Positions 25,475 to 34,903 of a stretch of DNA of 64,000 bases are shown here, in pieces. The position numbers and the translations under genes were made by a program. Source of the DNA: an uncultured Fibrobacter sp. (GTDB lineage: Bacteria; Fibrobacterota; Fibrobacteria; Fibrobacterales; Fibrobacteraceae); contig CAKUXP010000011.1 in NCBI GenBank assembly GCA_934700345.1, forward strand, positions 1-64,000, read 5' to 3'. The notes beneath the pieces are model-generated. The model saw only the letters and a list, made by a program, of their open reading frames with translations, was not told the DNA's origin and did no database searches. Positions within the stretch are counted from its first letter, which is position 1. Each line of letters opens with the position of its first letter.

Positions 25475-26208
25475 AAAGAATTGCCATCTACACGGCCCTC
25501 ACCGGCAATTACGATTCCTTAAAAGATCCTGCGGTCATCGATCCAAGATGCGACTATATTTGCTTTACCAATCAAGTACATTCCCAAGGATCAGTTTGGA
25601 AATACCGAACCATTCCGGTCGATACCAAAAATCTAGCATTGCTTTCCCGCTACCCTAAAATGCATCCCCACACGCTTCTTGAAGAATACGAATACAGCGT
25701 CTATATGGATGCCAACATTCAGATTGTCAACTCCGATTTCTACCAGCGCATTTTCGCCAGAATCGAACAAGGCGTTTCTCTATCCGGGATCAAGCATCCT
25801 TTCCGAGACTGCCCATACAGTGAAGGATATGCTGTTTTCACCTATGGACTAGATTCTTTTTTTGCCATCATCCGAACCTTGCGATTCTTAAAAAAAGAAA
25901 ATTTTCCAGAACACTATGGAATGTTCGAAGCCAATGTCATTCTGCGAAAGCATTCCGACAAAAAAGTTCAAAAACAATGCGAAGATTGGTGGAAACTAGT
26001 CAGCCGTTATTCAAAACGCGACCAGCTGACCTATTCCTACACGCTCTGGAAAAACCATATCGCATTTGACTACCTGATTCCCGAAAACAAATCTGCCAGA
26101 AATTATGCTGGATTTTCCTTTACTCCTCATACCCGCAAAATGAATATCTGGGGGAGACAAGGCAAGCGGTTCGGGGAAAAAATTTTTAAATTTTTAACTC
26201 GCTACTAG
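25471..26208 (+). CDS. DUF616-family putative glycosyltransferase
   Basis: A 245-residue protein of the DUF616 (TOD1/MUCI70-like) family. The start is IAIYTALTGNYD, with DYICFTN near 30, PHTLLEEYEYSVYMDANIQI near 68-87 with the metal-binding-like DAN, and the late Arg/Trp-rich section. The plant members TOD1/MUCI70 are tied to cell-wall polysaccharide formation, and bacterial members sit in capsule loci. A transferase role is inferred from fold similarity. Coupled by 4-base overlap to the SDR gene. Confidence 0.75.
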   Translation: MKRIAIYTALTGNYDSLKDPAVIDPRCDYICFTNQVHSQGSVWKYRTIPVDTKNLALLSRYPKMHPHTLLEEYEYSVYMDANIQIVNSDFYQRIFARIEQGVSLSGIKHPFRDCPYSEGYAVFTYGLDSFFAIIRTLRFLKKENFPEHYGMFEANVILRKHSDKKVQKQCEDWWKLVSRYSKRDQLTYSYTLWKNHIAFDYLIPENKSARNYAGFSFTPHTRKMNIWGRQGKRFGEKIFKFLTRY

Positions 26209-26216
26209 GTTTTAAA

Positions 26217-27131
26217 ATGAAAAAGCTCTTTTTTTATATCCGACATCCCTTAAAAGGCTTTCATCGGCAAGCAAAAAAAGGTCGCCTCGATTGGATGCCG
26301 GACAAGCTCTACCTCTCGCTCATGTTCCGCTACTATATGGGTTATTGGATGAATTGGAAACATCCCAAGACATTCAACGAAAAACTCCAGTGGTTGAAAA
26401 TTTACAATCGGAATCCTCTTTACACGAAACTCGTCGATAAATATGAAGTCCGCAATTACATTGCAAAAACAATCGGCGAAGAATTTCTGATACCGCTCCT
26501 AGGCGTCTGGGACAGATTCGAAGATATTGATTTCGATAAGTTGCCGAATCAATTTGTTTTGAAATGTACGCATGATTCCGGTAGCTATATCATTTGCAAA
26601 GATAAAAATTCTTTTCCTTTACAAGAAGCAAAAAAAAAACTGGGAACAGCAATAAAGAAGAACTTTTTCTATGCAGCAAGAGAATGGCCTTATAAAAATA
26701 CTTTTCCACAAATTATCGCTGAGAAATACATAGAAGACTCAAACGGTGTTCTTCTAGACTACAAATTTTTTTGTTTTCACGGAAATGTCAATAGTGTCAT
26801 GATCTGTTTAGACAGACACATCCATAACACGAAGTTTTATTTCTTCGATAGGAACTGGGAACTTCAAAAATTGAATATTCGAGGAAAAAATGCACCAGAA
26901 GGTTTTACAATACCTAAGCCAAGCCGCATAAATGAAATGTTTTCCATTGCGGAAAGACTCTCAAAAGATATTCCTTTTGTTCGAGTTGATCTTTTTGAAT
27001 GCAACGGAAATATTTATTTTGGAGAAATGACTTTTTTCCCCGATGGAGGTTTTGACGCGAATTTATTGCCTGAAACTGACTCCTACTTTGGCGATTCCAT
27101 CAACTTAATAAAATTAAAGGAAAGTAAATGA
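26217..27131 (+). CDS. TupA-like ATP-grasp amidoligase
   Basis: A 304-residue member of the TupA ATP-grasp family. Marks include the N-terminal KTFNEKLQWLKIYNRNPLYT, the ATP-binding strand FVLKCTHDSGS near 115-125, KYIED, the characteristic DYKFFCFHG near 182-190, and the metal site RVDLFECNGNIYFGEMTFFP near 262-281 (Asp and Glu). The named member takes part in teichuronopeptide formation, where amino acids are linked to uronic acid. It overlaps an opine-type dehydrogenase by 4 bases (ATGA). I infer that it links an amino acid to a uronic acid carboxyl of the polymer. Confidence 0.8.
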   Translation: MKKLFFYIRHPLKGFHRQAKKGRLDWMPDKLYLSLMFRYYMGYWMNWKHPKTFNEKLQWLKIYNRNPLYTKLVDKYEVRNYIAKTIGEEFLIPLLGVWDRFEDIDFDKLPNQFVLKCTHDSGSYIICKDKNSFPLQEAKKKLGTAIKKNFFYAAREWPYKNTFPQIIAEKYIEDSNGVLLDYKFFCFHGNVNSVMICLDRHIHNTKFYFFDRNWELQKLNIRGKNAPEGFTIPKPSRINEMFSIAERLSKDIPFVRVDLFECNGNIYFGEMTFFPDGGFDANLLPETDSYFGDSINLIKLKESK

Positions 27132-28084
27132 AGACTATCGGATTTCCTATCAGCCATAAAGAAAACGAAAATCGAAGAACACTCGTCCCCAAAGACTTGA
27201 AAAATATTTCTCATCCCGAAAATATTTTCATTGAAACCGGTTACGGGAATATATTGGGACTTGCCGATAGCGATTACGTCTCAATGGGTTGCAACCTCAC
27301 TTCTCGCAAAGAAGTTCTTACTCAAAACATTATATGCGATCCCAAAATAGGCGATGCTGATTATCTAGAATCTTTAACCGAAGGTCAAATTATCTTTGGG
27401 TGGATTCACGCAACACAAAACAGAGACATTACCGATAAAATCATCAAAACAAAATTGACAGCCTACGCTTGGGAAAACATGTTCGAAAAAGGCCGTCATA
27501 CTTTCTGGTTTAATAATGAATTAGCAGGAGAGGCAGCTGTACTTCACGCCTTTCAATGCTACGGAGAATTACCTTTTGGATTAAATGTTGCGGTTCTAGG
27601 AAACGGCAATACCGCTCGTGGAGCGATTCGCGTTTTAAATATGCTAGGCTCGCATGTCACCCAATATAATCGAAAAACCGAACAACTATTTAAAGAAGAA
27701 CTTGGATGCTATGATGTCGTTGTAAACTGCATTTTGTGGGATGTCAATCGAAAAGACCATATCATCTATAAAAAAGATCTCAAACGAATGAAAAAAAACG
27801 CGATGCTTATTGATGTCAGTTGCGATAAACACGGAGGCATTGAGACCAGCATTCCTACAACTATTGAAAAACCGGCTTATATCGTAAATGGAATTTTCCA
27901 TTATGCAGTTGACCATACCCCATCAATCTTTTATAAAACATTTTCTTACAACAACTCTAAAATTATTACGCCTTATATAGAACAATTGATGAACGATTGT
28001 GTTGGAGAGACACTTCAAAATGCAAAAATTTTCGAAAACGGTAAAATTATAGATCCAGAAATTATAAAGTTTCAAAATCGTTAA
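27128..28084 (+). CDS. N5-(carboxyethyl)ornithine synthase-like opine dehydrogenase
   Basis: A 318-residue protein of the alanine-dehydrogenase superfamily, closest by motif to Lactococcus N5-(carboxyethyl)ornithine synthase. It has ENRRTLVPKDLK near 14, IETGYGN, TSRKEVL, GQIIFGWIHA near 94-103, the NAD-binding LGNGNTARGAIRVL near 156-169, and MLIDVSCDKHGG near 231-242. Such enzymes reductively join pyruvate with an amino acid side-chain amine using NAD(P)H. N-(1-carboxyethyl)-lysine and related residues are known O-antigen decorations in Providencia and Proteus. Coupled to the TupA-like ligase, it probably supplies the amino acid that is attached. Substrate unproven. Confidence 0.75.
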   Translation: MKTIGFPISHKENENRRTLVPKDLKNISHPENIFIETGYGNILGLADSDYVSMGCNLTSRKEVLTQNIICDPKIGDADYLESLTEGQIIFGWIHATQNRDITDKIIKTKLTAYAWENMFEKGRHTFWFNNELAGEAAVLHAFQCYGELPFGLNVAVLGNGNTARGAIRVLNMLGSHVTQYNRKTEQLFKEELGCYDVVVNCILWDVNRKDHIIYKKDLKRMKKNAMLIDVSCDKHGGIETSIPTTIEKPAYIVNGIFHYAVDHTPSIFYKTFSYNNSKIITPYIEQLMNDCVGETLQNAKIFENGKIIDPEIIKFQNR

Positions 28085-28092
28085 CCATTTTT

Positions 28093-29646
28093 ATGGCTCA
28101 AAAACGTCGCTTATTCATCAACTCAATCGCTCAGGTTTTTTCATTCTCCGTAAGCCTTGGCATTACATTTTTTCTAACCCCATTTATCGTAAAAAAATTG
28201 GGACCGGCGGCTTATGGATTTGTCGGCCTTGCAAGCAGTTTTGTCAGTTATACTCAATTGGTTACCGTAGCCCTAAATTCAATGGCAGGACGCTTCATCA
28301 CTGTTTCCGTCCATAAAGGCGATATCGAGACCGCAAAAAAATATTTCAGCTCTGTTTTTTACTCCAACTTAATTTTTATCGTAATCATTAGTACGATTTC
28401 AATACTCGCCATCTATAACCTAGAATTTATCATACAGATTCCAAAGCAGCTTCTGACAGATGTCAAGCTTCTATTCGGATGCATGTTCCTCAATTTTTTT
28501 ATCAATCTTTTATTTAATGTCTATAATGTTTGCACATTTATCCAAAATCGCCTAGACCTTTCCTCCATTCGAATAATTACTTCACAATTTATCAAAGCTC
28601 TGCTTCTTGTGGGATTATTTTATTTTTTCACACCGGCAGTCTGGTTTATCGGCATCGCTACCGTCATTAGCTCCACCTATATCGTTATTACCAATTTTCA
28701 ATTTCGAAAAATTCTGACGCCTCAACTATATGTTTGTCATCGATATTTTGATTTTGAAAAAATCAAAGAACTATTTAGCGCAGGCGTTTGGAATGTCGTT
28801 TCAAGAATCAATGGGATCCTTGGACACGGTCTAGATTTGCTCATTGCAAACCTTTTCATTGGTACGTCCCAAATGGGAATCATCGCTATCACACGAAGGA
28901 TTCCCTCTATAATGCTTACCTTTTTTGAACAAATGAATACAATTTTTTCGCCATCATGGACAAAATTCTATGCCCAAGGAGAACGAAACACCTTTCATCG
29001 ACAACTTCTTCAATCTATCCGTTTTTTTGGAATTCTCAGTTTTATTCCCCTTTCTATTTTATTTGTCTTTTGCGACTGGTTTTATGCACTGTGGCTTCCA
29101 TCCCAAGACGCCAGACAACTTTATGTTTTAACCATTGTCGCCTGCATTGACTTGCCTTTCGCCATGCCTCTTCAGCCAATCTACAATGTCTATCCAATCG
29201 TTAATAAAATCAGAGCCAATTCTCTTTTTGGTATCGGACTGTATTCTGCAACGTTTCTTGTTGTCTTTGTTGGCGTTCTACTGACAAAAGATACATGGCA
29301 TCAAATGTTGATTCTCGCCTCAACCCGAGCAATATTCAATATGTTAAAATCCCTCACATTCCTCCCTCTATACGGAGGGTATTGCGCAAAAATCAAGCCC
29401 ATTCTTCTTTATAAGAATACATTGAAAAGCATCTTTTCATTCAGCATTCTATCAACTATTCTCTTCCTGGTGAAGCCTTTATTCACTCATATCAGCTGGA
29501 CAACTCTTGGCCTTTCCGTCACCATTTCCTGCGCCATAGGCTGCGTCATCGGATACATTTTAATCCTTGACACGGACGACAAAAGAATCGTCAAGGAAAT
29601 CGGGATAAAGGTAAAGCACAAAATTTTCAAAAGGGAACGAAAATGA
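28093..29646 (+). CDS. Wzx-type polysaccharide flippase
   Basis: A 517-residue MOP-superfamily membrane protein with about 12-14 hydrophobic segments. It starts RLFINSIAQVFSFSVSLGITFFLTPF, with FIVKKLGPAAYGFVGLASSF, the usual Wzx opening. It would flip the undecaprenyl-linked repeat unit to the periplasm. It stands 8 bases after the carboxyethyl-amino-acid enzyme and overlaps the next GT2 gene by 4 bases. This gene and its neighbours are strongly AT-rich. Confidence 0.9.
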   Translation: MAQKRRLFINSIAQVFSFSVSLGITFFLTPFIVKKLGPAAYGFVGLASSFVSYTQLVTVALNSMAGRFITVSVHKGDIETAKKYFSSVFYSNLIFIVIISTISILAIYNLEFIIQIPKQLLTDVKLLFGCMFLNFFINLLFNVYNVCTFIQNRLDLSSIRIITSQFIKALLLVGLFYFFTPAVWFIGIATVISSTYIVITNFQFRKILTPQLYVCHRYFDFEKIKELFSAGVWNVVSRINGILGHGLDLLIANLFIGTSQMGIIAITRRIPSIMLTFFEQMNTIFSPSWTKFYAQGERNTFHRQLLQSIRFFGILSFIPLSILFVFCDWFYALWLPSQDARQLYVLTIVACIDLPFAMPLQPIYNVYPIVNKIRANSLFGIGLYSATFLVVFVGVLLTKDTWHQMLILASTRAIFNMLKSLTFLPLYGGYCAKIKPILLYKNTLKSIFSFSILSTILFLVKPLFTHISWTTLGLSVTISCAIGCVIGYILILDTDDKRIVKEIGIKVKHKIFKRERK

Positions 29647-30542
29647 TCTCCATAGCAATGGCAGCCTATAACGGAGCGAAATATTTACCGGAACAAATGG
29701 ACTCCATTCTAAATCAAACCATTTCCGATATCGAAATAGTCATTTGCGACGATTGTTCTACGGACAAAACTTGGGAGATTCTGCAATCATACGCGGCCAA
29801 TGACGCCCGAATCCATTGCTACCGAAACGATTCAAACCTAGGCTTCAAGAAAAATTTCGAGAAAGCGATTTCCCTGTGCCAAGGAGAATTCGTCGCCCTT
29901 TCCGACCAAGACGATATTTGGGAAAAGAACCATCTGGAAGTTTTACAAAACTTGATCGGAAATTACGACATCGCTTGCGGAAATGCGGAGCTTATCGATA
30001 AATACGGAAACGATTTAAACAAAACCCTTAGTGAAACGGATTATTTTTATAAAAAAGCAAAAAACCATCAAGATTACATCTATCGCATTCTTTTTAATAG
30101 CTCCTGCTTTCAAGGCGCGTCAATGCTAATTAACCGAAAATTCCTAAATTGCGCAATACCCATCCCTGATAAAGTACAATATCATGACTCATGGTTTGCC
30201 CTTCTGGCCTGTTTCAATAAAGGTCTTCTCTATTCACACCAGATTATTACACAACACAGGCGACACGAAAACAATGCATCCCAAAGAACTAATTGGCATC
30301 ATCTATTCAATCGCATTTATTTTAAAAGAAATGTTCGAAGAGGACGCGACTTAATGGTTTCAGCGATTCAAAACCGATTAAAAGATAATTTAACTAACGA
30401 CCAAAAAAAAATTCTAGAATTCATCGAACAATATAAGATAAACAGAAAATCTTTTCTAGGAAAAATTAAAAACTGTTTATTTCGGCTAAGACACCATTCC
30501 AAAATTTACACGACCTCTAATAAAGTTTTTTTAGAGTGGTAA
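29643..30542 (+). CDS. GT2 glycosyltransferase, rhamnosyltransferase-like
   Basis: A 299-residue cytoplasmic glycosyltransferase of family 2 (GT-A fold). The start ISIAMAAYNGAKYLPEQMDS, ICDDCSTDKTW near 36-46 and the LSDQDDIWE metal-binding motif near 86-94 are typical of the rhamnosyltransferase-like subgroup. The acceptor region has HDSWFALLACF near 180. It ends in a basic Arg/Lys-rich tail that may touch the membrane. Sugar specificity is not determinable. Confidence 0.85.
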   Translation: MISIAMAAYNGAKYLPEQMDSILNQTISDIEIVICDDCSTDKTWEILQSYAANDARIHCYRNDSNLGFKKNFEKAISLCQGEFVALSDQDDIWEKNHLEVLQNLIGNYDIACGNAELIDKYGNDLNKTLSETDYFYKKAKNHQDYIYRILFNSSCFQGASMLINRKFLNCAIPIPDKVQYHDSWFALLACFNKGLLYSHQIITQHRRHENNASQRTNWHHLFNRIYFKRNVRRGRDLMVSAIQNRLKDNLTNDQKKILEFIEQYKINRKSFLGKIKNCLFRLRHHSKIYTTSNKVFLEW

Positions 30543-30609
30543 TAGTAACACAGGGGTATATTTACAGTCTCGCATAAAAAAAGCTATATTGCGAAAAAAG
30601 AGTTACGAT

Positions 30610-31431
30610 ATGCAAAAAATTTCTGAAGCCGAGCGAAAAGACATTCAAATTGAAATTCTCAAAGAATTCAAACGTTTTTGTGAGTTCAATTATTTGAATT
30701 ATTCTCTAGGAGGCGGAACCCTTTTAGGAGCAATCAGACATCAGGGCTATATACCATGGGACGATGATATCGACGTTATGCTTCCTAGGGCCGATTATCG
30801 GTTTTTGCTAAAACACTTTAAGCATTCGCACTTAAAAATTCAGCATAAAGACGAAGACAAAACTTATCCATTTCCTTTTGCCAAATTATTCGATACAAGA
30901 ACTCAACTTACAGAAGACTCTTCCACGCTTTTATCCGGGGTGGGAATTGACGTTTTCCCGATAGATGCATCCCCCAACAATGGAAAAATATTTCACTATT
31001 GGTTTCACCTAACATTTATTCTTTGGCGATATCGTCGGCAAAAGATACGAGGCATCATTAAAGAAACCGTATCATCTAGGCAAAAAAAAATTCGCTTATT
31101 TTTTAGGAAATTTTTTTTAAAAGTAATTCCTTATGCATGTTTGAATTTTTTGTATGACTTCGCCATTCAATTTTTTAATATTCGCTATGATTCTGCAAAA
31201 TTTGTAGGAGCCTTTTCCGGTGCCTATGCAAGACAAGAAAGAACTTCAGCAAGCGCAATGCGATGCACTAGTAAAGCCATATTTGAAGGTGAACAATATT
31301 CTATCATTCAAGGATATGACGAGTATTTACGGAACCATTACGGCAACTATATGCAAATTCCTCCAAAAGACAAACAGATTTCACATCACAGCTTCCACGC
31401 TTTTTTTATCGATGCGAATTTTCATTGCTAA
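30610..31431 (+). CDS. LicD/fukutin-type phosphotransferase
   Basis: A 273-residue LicD-family protein. The nucleotidyltransferase-like core is clear: GGGTLLGAIRHQGYIPWDDD then IDVMLPR (residues 35-60) with the Asp metal ligands at 51-53 and 55, then GIDVFPID near 113, and a C-terminal NHYGNYMQIPPKDKQ. LicD enzymes transfer phosphocholine or polyol phosphate from CDP donors to glycans, and human fukutin/FKRP transfer ribitol phosphate from CDP-ribitol. With the ISPD/TarI-like gene at 23664 the latter is attractive. ATG 30610 is used; an in-frame TTG at 30589 would add seven residues. Confidence 0.85.
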   Translation: MQKISEAERKDIQIEILKEFKRFCEFNYLNYSLGGGTLLGAIRHQGYIPWDDDIDVMLPRADYRFLLKHFKHSHLKIQHKDEDKTYPFPFAKLFDTRTQLTEDSSTLLSGVGIDVFPIDASPNNGKIFHYWFHLTFILWRYRRQKIRGIIKETVSSRQKKIRLFFRKFFLKVIPYACLNFLYDFAIQFFNIRYDSAKFVGAFSGAYARQERTSASAMRCTSKAIFEGEQYSIIQGYDEYLRNHYGNYMQIPPKDKQISHHSFHAFFIDANFHC

Positions 31432-31460
31432 TACGCTAGCATCACATATAAATCCACTAA

Positions 31461-31806
31461 ATGAAAATCTATACTACATCGTATGCATACCAAAGCCCTA
31501 GCATCTTTAACTCTTACGTACTACGCCCTCACGCTTATTTTTTTACACCCATTGACAAAAAAATCAAAAGAAAAATTTTTCATCCAAGAGCTATTTCAAA
31601 TTATGAAAAATATACACCATTTGAATGAAGTCCAAAAGATGAAATATTCAATGAAATCATTAACCTATGCGGAAAATGGAAAACATTCTGTGGTACAGAA
31701 CAACATTATGAATGGAAGAAACTTCTTTTGCCGAAAGGTATCACAGCCAAAGTCCGCTGAACTTTTAGACAAACTAGACGAATTGCGGAAGGATGAACAG
31801 ATATGA
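31461..31806 (+). pseudogene. Broken small ORF between licD and GT2
   Basis: From ATG 31461 the frame reads 55 protein-like residues (KIYTTSYAYQSPSIFNSYVL...) to TGA at 31626. It then continues in the same frame for 43 more (SPKDEIFNEIINLCGKWKTF...) to TGA at 31758. The C-terminus SAELLDKLDELRKDEQI continues in another frame to TGA 31806, which overlaps the next start (ATGA). One nonsense change plus one frameshift would restore a protein of about 115 residues. Alternatively only the last frame (ATG 31483 or later) is translated. No family recognised. Confidence 0.45.
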
Positions 31807-32789
31807 ACCAAGCTCTGATTTCCGTTATCGTTCCTATTTATAATGTTGAAAAATACCTGCCACGTTGCATAGACAGTCTTATTCATCAATCCTACGCGAA
31901 TCTAGAAATCATTCTGGTTGATGATGGTTCTCCAGACAATTGTCCAGACATTTGCGATGATTACGCCAAAATAGACAACCGAATACAAGTTATCCATAAA
32001 GAGAATGGTGGACTTTCCGATGCAAGAAATGTTGGATTCGAACATTCGGCTGGAGAGTATATCGCATTTATTGATTCCGACGACTACGTTCATCCCCAAA
32101 TGCTGGAGATTCTCTACAGGCTATTGCTAGAGGAAAATTCAGAAATAGCCGTCTGCAATTTCCAGCCTTTTACGAAAACAGCTCCAGAAAATCATTCCGA
32201 AAAAATCCAGATAGAATCTCTCTCCGGTCTGGATGCAGCAAAGCGACTTTACCAAAGGGTGTACGCAACGCAAACCGTCGTGGCTTGGGACAAACTGTAT
32301 AGCAGGCACATCATCGCAAAGAATCGATTCATCGTCGGGAAATTCAACGAGGACGAGTTTTTCTCCTACAAAGCCCTAATACAGGCATCCAGGGTGACAT
32401 TTACTTCGCAAAAACTTTATTACTACCTCATTCGTGCAACCGGCATCTCCCAGGCAATTACAAATCCAAAATCCCTAGACGGCCTAGATGCAAAGCAAGA
32501 AGCTATTCAATTCTATAAAAAGAACGGATTTCACGCCTTGCTTCAATTAGCAGTTTCCAGTTTTTTGAATTTTTCGGCAAAACGTTATTGTTTTGTTAAA
32601 AGGCAAAGCGGAAATCATCGCGAACTCTTAAAAGAGCTCAAACTTCGCCATAAAAAAGTTCTTCAGGAATTTTCACGTACAATATCGCAAAGCGAACGCT
32701 TTCGCGCGATAATTTTTCAGCTGTATCCTTTTTCGTTTTGGCTTTTTATTAAATATGACAAGATAAGATTCAAACAGTTGTTTAAATAA
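31803..32789 (+). CDS. GT2 glycosyltransferase
   Basis: A 328-residue family 2 glycosyltransferase. ISVIVPIYNVEKYLPRCIDS at residues 5-24, ILVDDGSPDNC near 38, GGLSDARNVGFEHSAGEYI near 70 and FIDSDDYVHP (DxD motif) near 91 are all intact, and FNEDEFFSYKALIQ near 180 carries the ED(E) acceptor-side acidic residues. Very similar enzymes transfer hexoses in capsule loci; the sugar is unknown. The start overlaps the preceding stop by 4 bases, so translation is coupled to a broken reading frame. Confidence 0.9.
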   Translation: MNQALISVIVPIYNVEKYLPRCIDSLIHQSYANLEIILVDDGSPDNCPDICDDYAKIDNRIQVIHKENGGLSDARNVGFEHSAGEYIAFIDSDDYVHPQMLEILYRLLLEENSEIAVCNFQPFTKTAPENHSEKIQIESLSGLDAAKRLYQRVYATQTVVAWDKLYSRHIIAKNRFIVGKFNEDEFFSYKALIQASRVTFTSQKLYYYLIRATGISQAITNPKSLDGLDAKQEAIQFYKKNGFHALLQLAVSSFLNFSAKRYCFVKRQSGNHRELLKELKLRHKKVLQEFSRTISQSERFRAIIFQLYPFSFWLFIKYDKIRFKQLFK

Positions 32790-32793
32790 GCCC

Positions 32794-34164
32794 ATGTTTC
32801 TCCTGTCAATTTTAGCCTACCTTCTCTTTTTTACATTGCTTTTCCTTGTTCTGAAAGGCGATCGTGAACAGCAATTGCTCGCCCTGCTTCTGGTAAACAT
32901 TCTTTTTTACATCAACATCGGCCTAATCGAAAAGCCTGAATTAACTCCCTATCAACTTTTACCCTATCTGTTTTTTGCAAAAGAAGTCTTTTTCAACTTT
33001 CACCAATTCAGAAAGCAAATCACGTCTTTCCCTATCAAATTTGGATTGGGATTCATCCTTCTCGCCTACTTTGCGACAACCTGGTCAAACGGAGGAAACC
33101 TTCACGATTACTACGAAGCATTCCGTTACTGCTTTGACAAATATGTTCCTATCATCGCAGTCTTCATTTGTGCGAAGGAAGTCGAAGAGAAGTCTCTGGT
33201 CCGGCATCTATTTTTATTTTTTCTCATCTTTTGCGGACTGGGATTCGTCGAATACCTGCTAAATTACAACTATGTTCGAGAAGCGATCGCCACTGCCTTT
33301 CCATCTACAAGAGTTCCAGACATGTTCGGACCGGCCGGCATTACAAACGGCTTTGGTTCCTCGGGATGGAGAACTCGTATTTCCATAACGACAAAACATC
33401 CGACCGTCCTAGGCGCGGTGTTAAGTACAATGTTCCTGTTTTCCCTTTCGTATCTTAAGATTTCGAAAAATCAGTACAACATTCGCAAGCGAAATTTTGT
33501 CCTATTTTTTATTGCGTTCACCGCAATCCTCTCTGGTTCAAGAACCGCCATGGGATGTATCGGTCTCGGTTTTCTGATTTACTTTACAATTTCGCTCTCT
33601 TTCAAAAAAAAGCTGCTTGCCATTATTATCTACGCCATAGCCTTTTATGGATTGTCATCCGCGGCAACAACCGTTTTTTCCCAAAAAGAAGGCGGAAGTT
33701 CGCTAGAAATGAGACAGCAACAGCTGCTGTTCACCGTCATTGAATTTGCCAATAAACCACTATTCGGTCATGGCCTCTATTACACAAATCACACAATTCT
33801 GGCCTCCGATGACGAAGGGAAAAGAGTCAACTTTGAAAAGGAAGAAACCCAAGGCCTAGAATCTATCGTTTTCTATGCGCTTCTCGACATCGGTTTATTT
33901 GGAATCCTGGCCATATCAATCTTTTACGGGCAAATATTCTTGTACTTTTTCAAACACCGAAAAGAGTGCCATCGGCAAGCCATGCAGGGAATGCTTGAAA
34001 CATCTATGCTTGTCCTATTCTTGATCCTTTCCGGAGAAATCGGTCGCAATACAGAAATATGTCTTCTTTTTATCGGAACATCTCTAGGACTCCTGCAAAA
34101 AGAACTTTACACAAAAGCCGAAATTAACGTTTCTCAAAAATCTGGAGATTCCGAAAGCGAATAA
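32794..34164 (+). CDS. Wzy-like O-antigen/capsule polymerase
   Basis: A 456-residue membrane protein with about 11-12 hydrophobic segments and a long loop between residues about 155 and 205 containing GITNGFGSSGWRTRISITTKHP. A second loop (GHGLYYTNHTIL...) lies near 325. The O-antigen-ligase/polymerase-like block LSGSRTAMGCIGLGFLIYF is near 247. Last gene of the rightward operon. Its 3' end overlaps the convergent lyase gene by 41 bases. A WaaL-type ligase cannot be excluded from sequence alone, but Wzx and transferase context favour Wzy. Confidence 0.8.
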   Translation: MFLLSILAYLLFFTLLFLVLKGDREQQLLALLLVNILFYINIGLIEKPELTPYQLLPYLFFAKEVFFNFHQFRKQITSFPIKFGLGFILLAYFATTWSNGGNLHDYYEAFRYCFDKYVPIIAVFICAKEVEEKSLVRHLFLFFLIFCGLGFVEYLLNYNYVREAIATAFPSTRVPDMFGPAGITNGFGSSGWRTRISITTKHPTVLGAVLSTMFLFSLSYLKISKNQYNIRKRNFVLFFIAFTAILSGSRTAMGCIGLGFLIYFTISLSFKKKLLAIIIYAIAFYGLSSAATTVFSQKEGGSSLEMRQQQLLFTVIEFANKPLFGHGLYYTNHTILASDDEGKRVNFEKEETQGLESIVFYALLDIGLFGILAISIFYGQIFLYFFKHRKECHRQAMQGMLETSMLVLFLILSGEIGRNTEICLLFIGTSLGLLQKELYTKAEINVSQKSGDSESE

Positions 34165-34903
34165 AGGAATCCCACCGCGGTGCAAAATTTTTATCGTTTC
34201 CACCGTGAAACGTGGAAAAATAAAATCGATCAATTTTCATCTCGGGACGATTGCGAAAAAGCATGGAATTCAAATCGACAACAAGCTCACCATCGAACCA
34301 CGTTTGCAAAATTCCATTTGACAACATCCCGTTTACGGAATCCAAATCGTTCATCTTGACCCGCATCAAAATCTGGTGCCATTTTCCAGGAGTAATTCTT
34401 TTTTGAGAGATTTTCCCATTCAAATTCCATTTAAAATTATCGGCATATCGCCCCTTTTGACCGAAATGATAAACATATTGCGTTAAAAAACCATCCTTTT
34501 TCCACATGATTCGATTGCTCCATCCATCCGCTTCTTTTGGCTTGTCTCCACCCGTGTAACATTTTCCACCACAAAATCCCGGCAATTTTCCGCCATTTCT
34601 AAAATCAAAATTCTTTTCAAAATATACTTCGTATGAACACCATAATTCATCGGCATTCAATTCGTTAAGTGGCAAGGCAAACTGGACGGCACAACCATTT
34701 TTTTTGGATGTTCCAATGCATCCCTTAGGATACTTTAGCCGCAAAACGATTTCGCTAGAATCATCGATCCATTCCGCCATAGCAGAGCGATTGATTCGAG
34801 TTACGACGGCACTTAAATTTTCAGCTGGAATCGGTATTCCCGCAAAAAACAATTGATACAAAAGGAACAACAAAAGCAATGAATTAGCTCCCTTCGCAAG
34901 CAT
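34124..34903 (-). CDS. PL14-type polysaccharide lyase (alginate/glucuronan-lyase-like)
   Basis: A 259-residue exported protein with an N-terminal hydrophobic segment (SLLLLFLLYQLFFAGIPIP). The PL14 jelly-roll pattern is good: GGKLPGFCGG near 103-112, GWSNRIMWKKDG, YVYHFGQKGRYAD near 142-154, KWHQILMRVKMND, LQTWFDGELVVDL, FRNRPEMKIDRFYFSTFHGG and APRWDSFIRF. Family 14 members cleave alginate or glucuronan by beta-elimination. As last gene of an operon with two uronic-acid-forming dehydrogenases, it may trim or release the polymer in the periplasm. The ATG overlaps the preceding GT4 gene by 20 bases. Confidence 0.75.
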   Translation of the reverse strand: MLAKGANSLLLLFLLYQLFFAGIPIPAENLSAVVTRINRSAMAEWIDDSSEIVLRLKYPKGCIGTSKKNGCAVQFALPLNELNADELWCSYEVYFEKNFDFRNGGKLPGFCGGKCYTGGDKPKEADGWSNRIMWKKDGFLTQYVYHFGQKGRYADNFKWNLNGKISQKRITPGKWHQILMRVKMNDLDSVNGMLSNGILQTWFDGELVVDLNSMLFRNRPEMKIDRFYFSTFHGGNDKNFAPRWDSFIRFRNLQIFEKR

